A DNA stretch of 61,776 nucleotides from an uncultured Ectothiorhodospiraceae bacterium (GTDB taxonomy: Bacteria > Pseudomonadota > Gammaproteobacteria > Nitrococcales > Nitrococcaceae): contig CAJXMZ010000002.1 in the NCBI GenBank assembly GCA_913056315.1, forward strand, positions 1 to 61,776, given 5' to 3'. The translations under genes were made by a program, and so were the position numbers. The notes under the pieces are model-generated. The model saw only the letters and a list, made by a program, of their open reading frames with translations. It searched no databases and had not been told where the DNA came from. Of the stretch, positions 27,790-37,869 are shown in pieces; the first letter of the stretch is position 1; every line of letters begins with the position of its first letter.

Positions 27790-29197
27790 ACTCCAGTAGG
27801 CCCTCAAGCCCACCCTCACGGCCGTAGCCCGATTGCTTCATGCCACCAAAGGGTGCCTCGGGGGTTGGCCCGCTGCCGGTATTTAAGGCGGCGTGACCAA
27901 AGCGTAGCCGTTCGATCACTTTTTGCCCGCGCGCTTCGTCGGCGGTAAAGACATAGCAAGCCAGCCCAAAGTCGGTGTCATTGGCCATGCGCACCACCTC
28001 GGGTTCATCGGCAAAGGTAATGATGGGCACTAGCGGGCCAAAGGTTTCTTCGCGATAGCACGCGGCGTTCGCAGGCACATCTAATAAAACCGTTGGCGGG
28101 TGGAAGGTGCCCGCCAAACCACTGGCATCGCCTTGATAGATAAGCTTGGCGCCCTTGTTAATTGCATCATCCACATGGCGAGCCACTTTTTTGACTGCAT
28201 TTTCGTCGATCAGTGGCCCCAGGGTGGTGCCGGGTTGCATACCATCACCGATTTGTAAGGCCTCTACCCGCTGAGCCAGTTTCTCGGCAAAGACTGGTGC
28301 AACATCGGCGTGGACAAAGATGCGGTTGGCGCACACGCAGGTTTGGCCGCCACCACGAAATTTATTGGCCATCAGCTGATCGGCAGCCCGATCTAAATCG
28401 GCATCGGCAAATATAATGTAGGGCGCGTTGCCGCCCAGCTCGAGCGTTAAGCGTTTGACACCTGGTGCGGCTTGGCGAATCAGCTCACGGCCAACTTCGG
28501 TAGAACCGGTAAAGCTAATAACCCGAACCGATGGCGCGGCAAACAGTGCCTCGGTGATGGGTCCGGCTGAGCCCATGACGAGGTTGGCCTTGCCCGCGGG
28601 CAACTTGACCTCGCGCTCGAGCAAAGTGAATAGCGCAATCATGGTCAGTGGGGTTTTCGACGAGGGTTTGATCACACTCGAGCAATCGGCGGCGATGGCG
28701 GATGAAAGCTTTTTCGCAATCATGCCGATCGGAAAATTCCAGGGGGTGATGAGTCCAACCACACCCGCCGGGCGGTGGTGGATGGTCCAGCGACAATCTC
28801 GCGGCTGCTCATCGAGCGTGCGCGGCGCTAGGACATCGATATGGTTGGCCGCATAGCGGAAAAAGCCCGCGGCATAATCGACTTCGCCCTGCGCTTCAGC
28901 CAGCGGTTTACCGTGCTCTAAGCACAGCAGGCGGCCGATTTCTTCGCGGTTTTGAGTCAATGCATCGGCGATGGCGTTTAACCAATCCCGGCGTTGCTCA
29001 AGACTGGCTGGCCGTTCTAGGGCTTGCTCAGCTGCGGCAATGGCGCGCTCGGTTTCTGGCTGGCCCATAGCGGCCACGTCGGCAAGCTCACTGTGATCGA
29101 CGGGGTTGGTGACGGTGAGGGTTTTGCCGCTATCGGCCATCACCCATTCGCCGTTGATGTAGCCGCCAAGCGTTGGAAGGAGCGCAGAATCAATCAT
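27758..29197 (-). CDS. NAD(P)-dependent succinate-semialdehyde dehydrogenase (GabD-like)
   Basis: A 479-residue aldehyde dehydrogenase. The cofactor domain has ITPWNFPIGMIAKKLSSAIA and ITFTGS-type ISFTGSTEVGRELI. The catalytic Glu is in LTLELGGNAPYI and the catalytic Cys in RGGGQTCVCANRIFVH, a stretch typical of the GabD group. It probably oxidises succinate semialdehyde, acting after the GabT-like enzyme. It lies 24 bp upstream of the 2-hydroxyacid dehydrogenase gene's 3' end, in line with it on the same strand. Confidence 0.88.
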   Translation of the reverse strand: MIDSALLPTLGGYINGEWVMADSGKTLTVTNPVDHSELADVAAMGQPETERAIAAAEQALERPASLEQRRDWLNAIADALTQNREEIGRLLCLEHGKPLAEAQGEVDYAAGFFRYAANHIDVLAPRTLDEQPRDCRWTIHHRPAGVVGLITPWNFPIGMIAKKLSSAIAADCSSVIKPSSKTPLTMIALFTLLEREVKLPAGKANLVMGSAGPITEALFAAPSVRVISFTGSTEVGRELIRQAAPGVKRLTLELGGNAPYIIFADADLDRAADQLMANKFRGGGQTCVCANRIFVHADVAPVFAEKLAQRVEALQIGDGMQPGTTLGPLIDENAVKKVARHVDDAINKGAKLIYQGDASGLAGTFHPPTVLLDVPANAACYREETFGPLVPIITFADEPEVVRMANDTDFGLACYVFTADEARGQKVIERLRFGHAALNTGSGPTPEAPFGGMKQSGYGREGGLEGLLEFTEAQTVPVG

Positions 29198-29221
29198 GGC
29201 GTTGGCCTCGAAGTTTGAAAT

Positions 29222-30205
29222 TTAGGTGTTATTGGTGACAAAGCCGTGTGCCTTGTCGACGACGTTATGCAGTGCTTCGCCGGCTGCCCAGCGATGGAAG
29301 TTGTCAATAAATTGCATGGACAGCGAGCGCTTCCAGCCAATGTAATCCCCCGCCATATGAGCCGAGATACGCACACTGGGTATATCCCATAGCGGGTGAT
29401 CGGCCGGCAGGGGCTCTTGCTCAAATACATCGAGGGCTGCGCCGTTAATTTGGCCTGTTTGCAAGGCATAAACGAGGGCATCGGTTTGTACGATTGGGCC
29501 ACGCCCAATGTTAATGAATCGCGCGCTGGGTTGCATCGCGGCGAATTCCGCTGCCCCGAACAAGCCTTGCGTATCGGGTGTGAGCGGCGCGGCAATCACC
29601 ACAAAGTCATAGTCCGGCAAAATAGAAAGTAAGTCGGTCTGCGCATAAATGGCGCCAAAGTCTTCATCACCCGGGCGCGCGCGCCGACCCACGCCATCAA
29701 CCTCCATGCCCACTGCACCACACAAGCGCGCGGTTTGCCGGCCAATTGATCCCGCGCCAACCACTAATACGCGACGATCGGCAACGGGTTCGGTCTCGCG
29801 ATGCTGCCATTGATGGGCCTGTTGTAAGCGCTCGTTGCCAATGAAGTCTTTGCAAAACGCAATGATTTGCCCAAGCACATACTCCGCAATGCACTGATCG
29901 AAAATGCCCCGCGCGTTGGTCACGGGGATGTCGCTCGCGCGAACATCTTTGGTCAAAATGGCATCAACGCCGGCGCTTGTGGCATGAATCCACTCAAGCG
30001 CATTGGCTGCTGGCCAGGCTGGGGTGATGGCGTCGGTGCGAAAATCGGTAACGCAAAGCACCTGAGCGTCAGGAATGGCCTCACGTAGGCTTTCACCATC
30101 GTGAGCAAGGGCTAGCTCGGCATGCGGTTTTAATGCCTCCATACCCTGCGGAAAACCCTCGCCCGGTGGGGTGAGAACCACAATTTTCGGCTGCGTTTGG
30201 GCCAT
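29222..30205 (-). CDS. D-2-hydroxyacid dehydrogenase family protein
   Basis: A 327-residue NAD-binding oxidoreductase of the D-isomer-specific family. The Rossmann motif is VLVVGAGSIGRQTARL. The catalytic Arg lies in NIGRGPIVQ, the Glu in DVFEQEPLPADHPLW and the His in ISAHMAG. The substrate could be glyoxylate, hydroxypyruvate or another 2-keto acid. The ATG at 30205 is chosen because GGAG lies 8 nt upstream, whereas the longer upstream extension has no family similarity. It precedes the GabD-like gene on the same strand by 24 bp, so the two probably form an operon. Confidence 0.86.
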   Translation of the reverse strand: MAQTQPKIVVLTPPGEGFPQGMEALKPHAELALAHDGESLREAIPDAQVLCVTDFRTDAITPAWPAANALEWIHATSAGVDAILTKDVRASDIPVTNARGIFDQCIAEYVLGQIIAFCKDFIGNERLQQAHQWQHRETEPVADRRVLVVGAGSIGRQTARLCGAVGMEVDGVGRRARPGDEDFGAIYAQTDLLSILPDYDFVVIAAPLTPDTQGLFGAAEFAAMQPSARFINIGRGPIVQTDALVYALQTGQINGAALDVFEQEPLPADHPLWDIPSVRISAHMAGDYIGWKRSLSMQFIDNFHRWAAGEALHNVVDKAHGFVTNNT

Positions 30206-30297
30206 CGTGCCAGCTCCGCTTGCAATGATTGAATGCTGCGGAAGGTACCGACCTCGATGACATCCCGTCAACTGCATGAGAATGCGCTTTTTGGGGC

Positions 30298-30326
30298 TTG
30301 ACCCTGGGTGCTTCGAGGTCTAGCTT
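30298..30326 (+). promoter_or_regulatory. Candidate sigma-70 promoter for the class I aminotransferase gene
   Basis: TTGACC and TAGCTT are separated by 17 bp, about 55 bp before the aminotransferase start, in the 173-bp gap between divergent genes. The -35 element matches well and the -10 only partly. No other structure was seen in this gap. Confidence 0.35.
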
Positions 30327-30378
30327 CAGCGCTTTGGTTCGGCGTATTACATCACTGCAACATTTAGGGGTAGCTCTC

Positions 30379-31584
30379 ATGGTGAATCCGGTCGAGATGG
30401 ATCAGGGCGATCAAGCCGAAGGCCCACTCTTTAGCCCATCGCTGCAAGCCATTCCAATGCCCGGCATTCGGCGGATGATTAATACCGCGGCGGGCATTGA
30501 TGATGTGATTCATTTGTCCATCGGACAGCCGGATTTTCCGACGCCTAAACATATTATTGACGCCCATGTGGAGGCGCTGCACTCGGGTATGACCGGCTAC
30601 ACCATGGATGCCGGGCTGCCCGAGCTGCTGACCGAGCTGGCAAGCTATTACAGCAAGCGCTACGAGCGGGAGTTGACCGAAGATAACTTTTTGGTCACCA
30701 CCGGCGCGACCGAGGCCATGTACCTGGCGCTAACCGCAACCGCCGCGCCTGGGCGGCAATTTATCGTGACCGACCCAACGTTTTTGCTCTACGCCCCGTT
30801 AATTCGTATGAACGGCGGTGAGGTTAAACTAATTCCCACCCGCCCAGAGCATGGTCACCAAATCGACCCGCAAGAGGTGATCGATGCCATTGGTATGCGC
30901 ACGTTTGCCATTGTGCTCAACTCACCGAGTAACCCCAGCGGCGCGGTCTACCCGCGTGAAACCATTGAAGCCATCGTCCAAGAGGCCGCTTATCGTGGCG
31001 TCTACGTCTTTGCTGATGAGGTCTATGACCACATTTTGTTAGAAGAGGGGATGGAGTTTCCGAGCGTGATTAACTGCACCTCGGATCTCGATCATGTGAT
31101 GTCCATTTCTAGCTTTTCTAAAACCTTTAGCATGGCCGGCTTTCGCATTGGCTGGATGATCTCGTCTCAGGGCGCGATTAAAAAGCTTCGTCGCTATCAC
31201 ATGTTCACAACAACGGTGGCTAGCACGCCGGCGCAGTGGGCCGGGGTGGCCGCGTTGCGCGGCAGTATGGACTGTGTCGATGAGATGAATGCGGAGTACC
31301 GCCGACGGCGTGATCGGGTGGTTGAGCTCGTGAGCGAGACGCCGCATTTGACCGGTTATGTCCCGCAGGGGGCGTTTTATATCTTCCCCTCGCTACCGCC
31401 GCGCACCGATGGCAGCGATCTGGCATTGCGTATGCTGGAGGACACCGGCGTGTGTGTTATCCCGGGGGATGCGTTTGGCGATACCTGTGGTAATGCGATT
31501 CGCATTAGCTTTTCCAATTCTATGGAAAATATCGAAGCCGCATTTGAGCGTATGCAACCGTGGCTTGCTCAACAAAAGTTCTAG
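30379..31584 (+). CDS. Class I/II PLP aminotransferase
   Basis: A 401-residue aspartate-aminotransferase-superfamily enzyme. Visible motifs are LSIGQPDFPTPKHI, LNSPSNPSGAVYPRE, FADEVYDHILLE and the PLP lysine in SISSFSKTFSMAGFRIGWM, with the closing Arg in NAIRISFSN. The amino donor is not predictable. The ATG at 30379 is supported by AGGGG 7 nt upstream; the longer frame upstream lacks family similarity. The 3' end overlaps the GNAT-nitrilase gene by 4 bp. Confidence 0.9.
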   Translation: MVNPVEMDQGDQAEGPLFSPSLQAIPMPGIRRMINTAAGIDDVIHLSIGQPDFPTPKHIIDAHVEALHSGMTGYTMDAGLPELLTELASYYSKRYERELTEDNFLVTTGATEAMYLALTATAAPGRQFIVTDPTFLLYAPLIRMNGGEVKLIPTRPEHGHQIDPQEVIDAIGMRTFAIVLNSPSNPSGAVYPRETIEAIVQEAAYRGVYVFADEVYDHILLEEGMEFPSVINCTSDLDHVMSISSFSKTFSMAGFRIGWMISSQGAIKKLRRYHMFTTTVASTPAQWAGVAALRGSMDCVDEMNAEYRRRRDRVVELVSETPHLTGYVPQGAFYIFPSLPPRTDGSDLALRMLEDTGVCVIPGDAFGDTCGNAIRISFSNSMENIEAAFERMQPWLAQQKF

Positions 31585-33125
31585 TCTTCGAGCCAATGCA
31601 CCCGGTAGAGGTCAAGACGCCGGTCTTTGGCGTTTTGAACCGAGCCTTCGGCGCGTAGCTGCTTGAGCTTGTCCATATCGAGGTCGACCACCAAGGTCAT
31701 TTCGGTATTGGGGGTCGACTCGCTCACGATGCCATCGTGAGGGAAGGCAAAATCCGAGGGCGAGAACACCGCGGCTTGGGCGTATTGAATTTCGATGTTT
31801 TCCACCCGGGGTAAGTTGCCAACACTGCCGGTGATGGCGACATAGCATTCGTTTTCAATGGCGCGCGCTTGCGCACATCGGCGAACCCGTAGGTAGGCGT
31901 TTTTGGTATCGGTCCAAAAGGGCACAAACAAAATTTGCATGCCTTGGTCAGCGAGCAGCCGGCAGGCCTCGGGAAATTCGACGTCGTAGCAAACCAAGAT
32001 GCCAATTTTGCCCACATCGGTATCGAAAGCTTTGAGCGCATCTCCCCCTTGTACGCCCCAATAAAACCGCTCATCGGGTGTGGCATGGAGTTTGTAGTGG
32101 TGATCAACGGTGCCATCACGACGACATAAATAGGCCACGTTATACAACACGTTGTCGTCGTAGACCGGCATCGAACCGGCAATAATATTAATGTTGTAAG
32201 TCACCGCCATGCGGCTCATCGAGTCAGTGATTTCGCTGGTGTACTGCGCGAGTCCGCGCATCGCCTCCGCCGGGTCTTCTTGGTTGAACTGCGCGAGCAG
32301 CGGGGCGTTAAACAGCTCAGGAAAGAGAATAAAGTCGCAGTTGTAACCGGCCATGGCATCGACGAAGAACTCAATGTTGCTCATTAAATCTTCGAAGTTG
32401 GTTACCCGGCGCATTTGCCACTGAACCGTGCCCACGCGAACGGTCGACTTTTGCCCCCCAATGAGTGGCGATTCGGCTCGTTCGTAGAAAATATTGTCCC
32501 ATTGCAAGAGCGTGGCGTAGGCCATCGACTCCTCGTCTTCGGGTAAATAGGCGGTGATGACGCGGCGGACGTGAAAATCATTTGCCAGTTGAAAGGAAAG
32601 GATCGGGTCGTAGAGCTCGCGGCGTTTGACCAGATCAATATATTCCTCAGGCTTCATTTCAGCCGCGTGTTGCTGGTAATTGGGCATTCGCCCACCGGCA
32701 ACAATGGCGCGTAAATTTAAGCTACGGCAGAGCTCTTTGCGCGCGTCGTATAAACGCCGTCCCAGGCGCATGCCCCGGTACTCCGGGTCAACAAAAATAT
32801 CCACACCGTAGAGCACGTCGCCGTTGGGGTCGTGGTTGCTGAGGTAGCCATTGCTGGTGATTTGATTGTACTTGTGGCGATCACCATAGCGATCGTAGTC
32901 AACGATCATGGCGATGGCCCCCGCGACCACCCGTCCGTTGTCTTCGATGCAAATTTGCCCATCGGAAAAGCGGTTGATTTGGGCGCTAAATTGTTTGCGC
33001 GTCCACGCACCGCCAAGGTCGGGGTAGACCTGATCCATGATGTGTTTGACATCGGCATAGTCGGTTAGCCGCAGGTGCCGTAATTGCAGCCGATGTTCGT
33101 CGCTATTGGTGTCCTGTTCGCTCAT
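31581..33125 (-). CDS. GNAT acetyltransferase-nitrilase (carbon-nitrogen hydrolase) fusion
   Basis: A 514-residue two-domain protein. Residues about 14-190 form a GNAT domain (FVDPEYRGMRLGRRLYDARKE, acetyl-CoA binding loop). Residues about 225-500 form a nitrilase-superfamily amidase with all three catalytic residues: Glu in ILFPELFNAP, Lys in HHYKLHATPDE and Cys in ILVCYDVEFPE. This architecture is known in bacteria, but its substrates are not established. It presumably cleaves an amide and acetylates an amine in a linked way. It lies 24 bp downstream of rhlB on the same strand. Confidence 0.93.
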   Translation of the reverse strand: MSEQDTNSDEHRLQLRHLRLTDYADVKHIMDQVYPDLGGAWTRKQFSAQINRFSDGQICIEDNGRVVAGAIAMIVDYDRYGDRHKYNQITSNGYLSNHDPNGDVLYGVDIFVDPEYRGMRLGRRLYDARKELCRSLNLRAIVAGGRMPNYQQHAAEMKPEEYIDLVKRRELYDPILSFQLANDFHVRRVITAYLPEDEESMAYATLLQWDNIFYERAESPLIGGQKSTVRVGTVQWQMRRVTNFEDLMSNIEFFVDAMAGYNCDFILFPELFNAPLLAQFNQEDPAEAMRGLAQYTSEITDSMSRMAVTYNINIIAGSMPVYDDNVLYNVAYLCRRDGTVDHHYKLHATPDERFYWGVQGGDALKAFDTDVGKIGILVCYDVEFPEACRLLADQGMQILFVPFWTDTKNAYLRVRRCAQARAIENECYVAITGSVGNLPRVENIEIQYAQAAVFSPSDFAFPHDGIVSESTPNTEMTLVVDLDMDKLKQLRAEGSVQNAKDRRLDLYRVHWLED

Positions 33126-33149
33126 GCAATGAGGATATCACGCGGTGCT

Positions 33150-34394
33150 TTAACTGCGCCGCCCACCGCGGTTACCACCACCGGCTGGCGGCCGGCGGTT
33201 GTTCATGCGCGCGGCCGGTTTGATATCGGTCGCGACGAGGTCTGCTGGCGCCATTTGCGAAGGAATTTTCTGATCAATGTACTTTTCAATGTCGGGCAGC
33301 GAATACACATAGCTCTCGCAGGCAAAGCTAATGGCTTCTCCTGCCTCACCCGCGCGAGCGGTTCGGCCGATGCGGTGGACGTAGTCTTCGGCATCTTGCG
33401 GTAGGTCATAGTTAATGACGTGACTGACATCAGGAATATGCAGTCCGCGTGCTGCGACATCGGTGGCAACCAAAATCGGCAGCTCGCCGTCTTGGAATTT
33501 ACCCAAAAGCTGCTCGCGTTTATTTTGCGGGATATCCCCGGAGATCACCGCGGCTTTAATGTCGTTGCCAAGTAAATACCCGGTCACCCGATCAGCATCG
33601 CGTTTGGTGTTCACAAAAATTAGCGTCCGAACCGGGTCTTGCTGCTTGAGTACGCCCAGCAATAAGCCAATTTTTTGGTTGTTTTCGACGTGGTACAACG
33701 TTTGCCGTACGCGATCCGCGGTGATCGACTCAGACTCAATCTTCACAGACTCAGGCTCGTTCATATGCTCGTAGGCCAGCTCGCGCACACGCTCTGAGAG
33801 TGTTGCTGAGAACAGCATGTTGAGTCGCTGATCGGGGGCGGGCATGCGCCGTAGCAAATAACGAATATCGGCAATAAAGCCCATATCGAACATGCGGTCG
33901 GCCTCATCGAGAATGCAGACTTCGATGTTATCGAGGGTAAACACGCCTTGTTTGAAAAAGTCGATGATGCGCCCTGGGGTGCCGATTAAAATGTCGGTGC
34001 CGCGCTCGAGTGATTTGCGCTGGCTTTCATAACCGGTCCCGCCGTAAATGCAGGCAAAGTCCATGCCCGTAAACCAGCCCAAGCGCTCGGCGTCTTTGTG
34101 AATTTGCAACGCCAGCTCGCGGGTAGGTGCCAAAATGATCGCCCATGGCCCGGTCTTGTCCGCGGCCACCGGCGTGGTCATTAGCCGGTGCATGCAGGCC
34201 AGCAAAAACGCCGCTGACTTACCGGTGCCGGTTTGTGCCTGACCCGCGACATCACGGCCCTTGAGCGCGATGGGCAATGCCGCGGCTTGGATTGGCGTGC
34301 ACTGGGTAAAGCCGGCTTCTTGCAGCCCGGTCAAAAGTGATTCGTGGAGTTCGAGTGTCTCGAAGCGAGTATCGGATAAGTGATTTTGTTCCAT
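33150..34394 (-). CDS. rhlB: DEAD-box ATP-dependent RNA helicase RhlB-like
   Basis: A 414-residue RNA helicase. Motifs in order are Q-motif FTQCTPIQAAALP, Walker A AQTGTGKS, PTRELA, GTPGR, DEAD in ILDEADRMFDMGF, SAT, and HRIGRTARAG. The N-terminus and the RRMPAPDQRLNMLFSATLSERVRELA segment closely resemble RhlB, the RNA-degradosome helicase. The tail is short, basic and Gly/Arg-rich (PPAGGGNRGGRRS), fitting RNA contact. Confidence 0.92.
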   Translation of the reverse strand: MEQNHLSDTRFETLELHESLLTGLQEAGFTQCTPIQAAALPIALKGRDVAGQAQTGTGKSAAFLLACMHRLMTTPVAADKTGPWAIILAPTRELALQIHKDAERLGWFTGMDFACIYGGTGYESQRKSLERGTDILIGTPGRIIDFFKQGVFTLDNIEVCILDEADRMFDMGFIADIRYLLRRMPAPDQRLNMLFSATLSERVRELAYEHMNEPESVKIESESITADRVRQTLYHVENNQKIGLLLGVLKQQDPVRTLIFVNTKRDADRVTGYLLGNDIKAAVISGDIPQNKREQLLGKFQDGELPILVATDVAARGLHIPDVSHVINYDLPQDAEDYVHRIGRTARAGEAGEAISFACESYVYSLPDIEKYIDQKIPSQMAPADLVATDIKPAARMNNRRPPAGGGNRGGRRS

Positions 34395-34488
34395 GGGCGC
34401 GGAGGATACCGTATTGGCGAGCGTTTTGCCCTCGCCGATGACAAATTCAATCCGTACAATGTGGGTACAGATTTACTAGGGAGCCATT

Positions 34489-34818
34489 ATGAGCGACGTA
34501 CAAGAGACTATTCGCGGCCAAGTCCAAGGCAATCCGGTCATTCTTTATATGAAAGGATCACCGCAATTTCCGCAATGTGGTTTTTCGATGCGGGCGGCCC
34601 AAGCCCTTGCCGGCTGCGGGGTTGAGTTTGCGTATGTGAATGTTTTGGATGATGAGGATATTCGCCAAGGCGTCAAAGAATACGGCGACTGGCCAACCAT
34701 TCCTCAGCTGTATGTCGGCGGTGAACTGCTGGGTGGTTGCGACATCATCATGGAAATGTATGAAAGCGGTGATTTAGAAAAAGCCGTTAAAGCCGCCGGT
34801 GCGAACGAGCCGAGCTAA
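34489..34818 (+). CDS. grxD: Monothiol glutaredoxin GrxD
   Basis: A 109-residue monothiol glutaredoxin with the CGFS active site (QFPQCGFSMRAAQ) and the glutathione-binding DWPTIPQLYVGGELLGGCDI region. Such proteins carry or sense iron-sulfur clusters with BolA-type partners. AGGGAG precedes the ATG. The gene ends exactly where rnt ends on the other strand, with no intervening base. Confidence 0.96.
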   Translation: MSDVQETIRGQVQGNPVILYMKGSPQFPQCGFSMRAAQALAGCGVEFAYVNVLDDEDIRQGVKEYGDWPTIPQLYVGGELLGGCDIIMEMYESGDLEKAVKAAGANEPS

Positions 34819-35451
34819 CTAGACCGGGTTGCTGTAGTCGGGGTGCCCGTTCAGGGCATCCCACTGATTAACGATCGTGCAAAACAACGCCGCGGTTTTC
34901 TCAGCGTCGTAAATGGCCGAATGCGCCTCGCGCGCGTCCCACCCAATGCCGGCTGCGGCCACACCCCGCGCCAAAACGGTTTGGCCAAAAGCCAAGCCCG
35001 ACAAGGTGGCGGTGTCAAAGCATGAAAAAGGATGGAACGGATTGCGCTTAACGGCGCAGCGTTGTGCCGCGGCATTAAGAAATCCCAAATCAAACCAAGC
35101 GTTGTGGCCCACTAGCACGGCTCGGGTGCAGTCGGTCTCTCGAATCGCTGCGCGAATGGGCTGAAAAATTTGTCGCAAAGCCTCGTCTTCGGGCACCGCC
35201 ATTCTTAACGGATGGTCCGGATCAATACCGTTAAACTCTAGCGACTTGGGATCGAGGTTGGCGCCCGCAAACGGCTCGACATGCGTGGTGTAAGTCTCGC
35301 CGGGGTGCAGGGTGCCCTGCTCGTCCATATCCACCATCACGGCGGCGATTTGCAGCACAGCGTCGGTCTTGGCCACCACGCCGCCGGTTTCGATATCCAC
35401 CACCACCGGCAAAAATCCCCGAAAGCGCTGATTGATCTGTCGTGCGGTCAT
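34819..35451 (-). CDS. rnt: Ribonuclease T
   Basis: A 210-residue DEDD-family 3'-5' exoribonuclease that trims the CCA ends of tRNA and other stable RNAs. The Exo I motif is VVDIETGG, Exo II lies in [12 protein letters not shown] and Exo III in [16 protein letters not shown]. The RNase T segment [24 protein letters not shown] is typical when read in parts (RNPFHPF, FDTATL). It starts 11 bp after pyrC, the usual pyrC-rnt pair. Confidence 0.96.
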   Translation of the reverse strand: MTARQINQRFRGFLPVVVDIETGGVVAKTDAVLQIAAVMVDMDEQGTLHPGETYTTHVEPFAGANLDPKSLEFNGIDPDHPLRMAVPEDEALRQIFQPIRAAIRETDCTRAVLVGHNAWFDLGFLNAAAQRCAVKRNPFHPFSCFDTATLSGLAFGQTVLARGVAAAGIGWDAREAHSAIYDAEKTAALFCTIVNQWDALNGHPDYSNPV

Positions 35452-35462
35452 TCTTGGCTCCG

Positions 35463-36515
35463 TTACGCTGAGTGGGGGTTGGGTGTAGCCACTCGCCAGG
35501 CAATGTCGTGGCCACCATGCAACGGCACAATGGTGCTATCACCGTAGGGCAAGCTCGCCGGGATCGCTTGGGCGGCGCGCTCAAGCGTGATGGTTTGCGT
35601 GTTTCGTGGCAGGCCATAGAAATCGGCACCAAAGTGACTGGCAAACCCTTCTAAGCGCTCCAGTGCGCCGGCTTGGTCAAATGCCTGGGCATAAAGCTCC
35701 AAGGCGATTGGTGCGGTGAAAATGCCAGCACAACCACACCCGGTTTCTTTGGCTTCTAGGGCATGGGGCGCGCTATCAGTCCCTAAGAAAAAGCGCGGAT
35801 GCCCCGAAGTTGCCGCGGCAATAAGCGCCTCGCGATCGCGCTCACGCTTTAAAATGGGCAAACAGTAGTGATGCGGGCGAATGCCGCCTGCCAGCAAGTC
35901 ATTACGATTCATGAGCAAATGCTGCGGGGTGATCGTCGCGCCTAATCGACTGGGACCTTCGCGAACAAAGTCGACCGCTGCCTTGGTTGTTAAATGCTCA
36001 AGCACCACGCGTAGCGTTGGGTGCTGGTCAAGCAACGGCGCAAGGCGTTGTTCAAGAAACAGCGCCTCACGATCAAAAATATCGGTATGCGGGTGGGTGA
36101 CTTCACCATGAATGCACAAAGTCAGGTCATGCGCGGCAATGGCCTCGAGGGCCTCGGCGCAATGGGCAATATCGGTCACGCCGGAATCTGAATTGGTCGT
36201 TGCACCCGCTGGGTAGAGTTTTATTGCCTGAATAACGCCACTGGCGGCGGCGCGAGCGATTTCCTCAGCGGGTGTGTTATCCGTGAGATAAAGCGTCATT
36301 AAGGGGTCAAAATCACTGCCCGGTGGCAGTGCAGCCATAATGCGCTCACGATAGGCAATAGCCGCCTGCGTGGTTGTTACGGGTGGCACAAGGTTGGGCA
36401 TAATAATGGCGCGGCCAAAGCGTGCAGCGCTCCAGTGCACAACGTCTTTGAGCACGGCGCCATCGCGCACGTGCAGATGCCAATCATCGGGCCGGGTCAG
36501 CGTTATTGTGTCCAT
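35463..36515 (-). CDS. pyrC: Dihydroorotase (PyrC, class II)
   Basis: A 350-residue zinc amidohydrolase forming dihydroorotate in pyrimidine synthesis. The metal motif is [10 protein letters not shown]. The carboxylated Lys lies in [17 protein letters not shown], further His ligands in CIHGEVTHP and LEHLTT, and the catalytic Asp in FLGTDSAPH. Length and N-terminus match E. coli PyrC. It is transcribed with rnt and is divergent from argG. Confidence 0.97.
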   Translation of the reverse strand: MDTITLTRPDDWHLHVRDGAVLKDVVHWSAARFGRAIIMPNLVPPVTTTQAAIAYRERIMAALPPGSDFDPLMTLYLTDNTPAEEIARAAASGVIQAIKLYPAGATTNSDSGVTDIAHCAEALEAIAAHDLTLCIHGEVTHPHTDIFDREALFLEQRLAPLLDQHPTLRVVLEHLTTKAAVDFVREGPSRLGATITPQHLLMNRNDLLAGGIRPHHYCLPILKRERDREALIAAATSGHPRFFLGTDSAPHALEAKETGCGCAGIFTAPIALELYAQAFDQAGALERLEGFASHFGADFYGLPRNTQTITLERAAQAIPASLPYGDSTIVPLHGGHDIAWRVATPNPHSA

Positions 36516-36541
36516 CTGGCTATTGTAGCAGTCGAGCCGCC

Positions 36542-36570
36542 TTGATTATCGCGACTGGGCCGTCGATCAT
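36542..36570 (+). promoter_or_regulatory. Candidate sigma-70 promoter for argG
   Basis: TTGATT and GATCAT (each four of six consensus positions) are separated by 17 bp, about 50 bp before the argG start. Two TGAAT half-sites (near 36580 and 36599) downstream could belong to an ArgR-type box, but they are not arranged as a convincing palindrome. Confidence 0.3.
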
Positions 36571-36618
36571 TGCAAGCTGAATAACCTCTGGCTGTTTGTG
36601 AATTAAAGAGTGCATTTG

Positions 36619-37836
36619 ATGAGTGATATTAAAAAGGTCGTTCTTGCCTACTCGGGCGGATTAGATACATCGGTTATTTTGCAGTGGCTGCGCGATCACT
36701 ACCACTGTGAGGTCGTTACCTTTACCGCTGATTTGGGGCAAGGCGAAGAGCTTGAGCCGGCGCGGGCCAAAGCCCAGGCACTTGGCGTTGAGGAAATCTA
36801 CATCGACGATCTGCGCGAGCCCTTTGTGCGCGATTATGTGTTTCCGATGTTTCGGGCCAATACCCTTTATGAGGGCGAATATCTGCTGGGCACGTCAATT
36901 GCTCGGCCACTCATCGCCAAACGCCAAATTGAGATTGCTCGTCAGACGGGAGCCGACGCGGTATGCCATGGGGCAACCGGTAAGGGCAACGATCAGGTGC
37001 GCTTTGAGCTGGGCTATTATGGCTTGGAGCCAGGCATTCAGGTGATCGCGCCCTGGCGCGAGTGGGATTTAAACTCACGCGAGCGCTTGCTTGCGTATGC
37101 GCAAGAGCGCGGCATTCCCATCGAGGGTAAAAAACCCGGCGGCGGATCGCCGTATTCAATGGATGCCAATTTGCTGCATATCTCTTATGAAGGCGGCGTG
37201 CTTGAAGATACTTGGACGCCGGCTGAAGATGATATGTGGCGCTGGAGCGTTGCGCCTGAACAAGCACCCGATACGCCGGTGACGCTTGATATTGAATATC
37301 GCAGCGGTGATCCGGTCGCAATCGATGGGCAGGCGATGGCGCCCCATGAGCTGCTCGCGCGGCTTAATCAAATGGGCGGCGATAACGGCATTGGCCGGAT
37401 TGATATTGTTGAAAACCGTTATGTGGGCATGAAGTCACGTGGTTGTTACGAAACCCCCGGTGGCACGATTTTGCTGCGCGCCCACCGCGCGATTGAATCC
37501 ATTACGCTAGATCGGGAGTCGGCGCACTTAAAAGATGAGCTCATGCCGCGCTATGCCGAGCTGATTTATAATGGCTATTGGTGGAGCCCTGAGCGCGAGG
37601 CGTTGCAAGCGCTTATCGATCACACCCAAACCCGCGTTAATGGTGTGGTGCGGCTAAAACTCTACAAAGGCAACGTTATTGTCGTGGGCCGACGCTCCGA
37701 GTCGGATAGTTTGTTTGATGACAACATTGCGACGTTTGAAGACGATGCTGGCGCCTATGACCAAAAAGACGCTGAAGGCTTTATTAAGCTCAATGCCCTG
37801 CGACTGCGGCTGGGCGCAAGGCGTGCCAAGCCATGA
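36619..37836 (+). CDS. argG: Argininosuccinate synthase
   Basis: A 405-residue enzyme joining citrulline and aspartate in arginine synthesis. The N-type ATP pyrophosphatase loop is [18 protein letters not shown]. Other signatures are [15 protein letters not shown] and [18 protein letters not shown]. The ATG at 36619 has AAAGAG 8 nt upstream and the expected [14 protein letters not shown]-terminus; a GTG three codons earlier is less likely. A metal-transport operon begins 67 bp downstream, behind a palindrome. Confidence 0.97.
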   Translation: MSDIKKVVLAYSGGLDTSVILQWLRDHYHCEVVTFTADLGQGEELEPARAKAQALGVEEIYIDDLREPFVRDYVFPMFRANTLYEGEYLLGTSIARPLIAKRQIEIARQTGADAVCHGATGKGNDQVRFELGYYGLEPGIQVIAPWREWDLNSRERLLAYAQERGIPIEGKKPGGGSPYSMDANLLHISYEGGVLEDTWTPAEDDMWRWSVAPEQAPDTPVTLDIEYRSGDPVAIDGQAMAPHELLARLNQMGGDNGIGRIDIVENRYVGMKSRGCYETPGGTILLRAHRAIESITLDRESAHLKDELMPRYAELIYNGYWWSPEREALQALIDHTQTRVNGVVRLKLYKGNVIVVGRRSESDSLFDDNIATFEDDAGAYDQKDAEGFIKLNALRLRLGARRAKP

Positions 37837-37869
37837 TGGGTTGCGGTTGACCGCATCGGCTTTAAACCA

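Noticed and set aside
36575-36610. ArgR box before argG
   Set aside because: Two TGAAT half-sites are present but are in direct, not inverted, orientation and about 20 bp apart.
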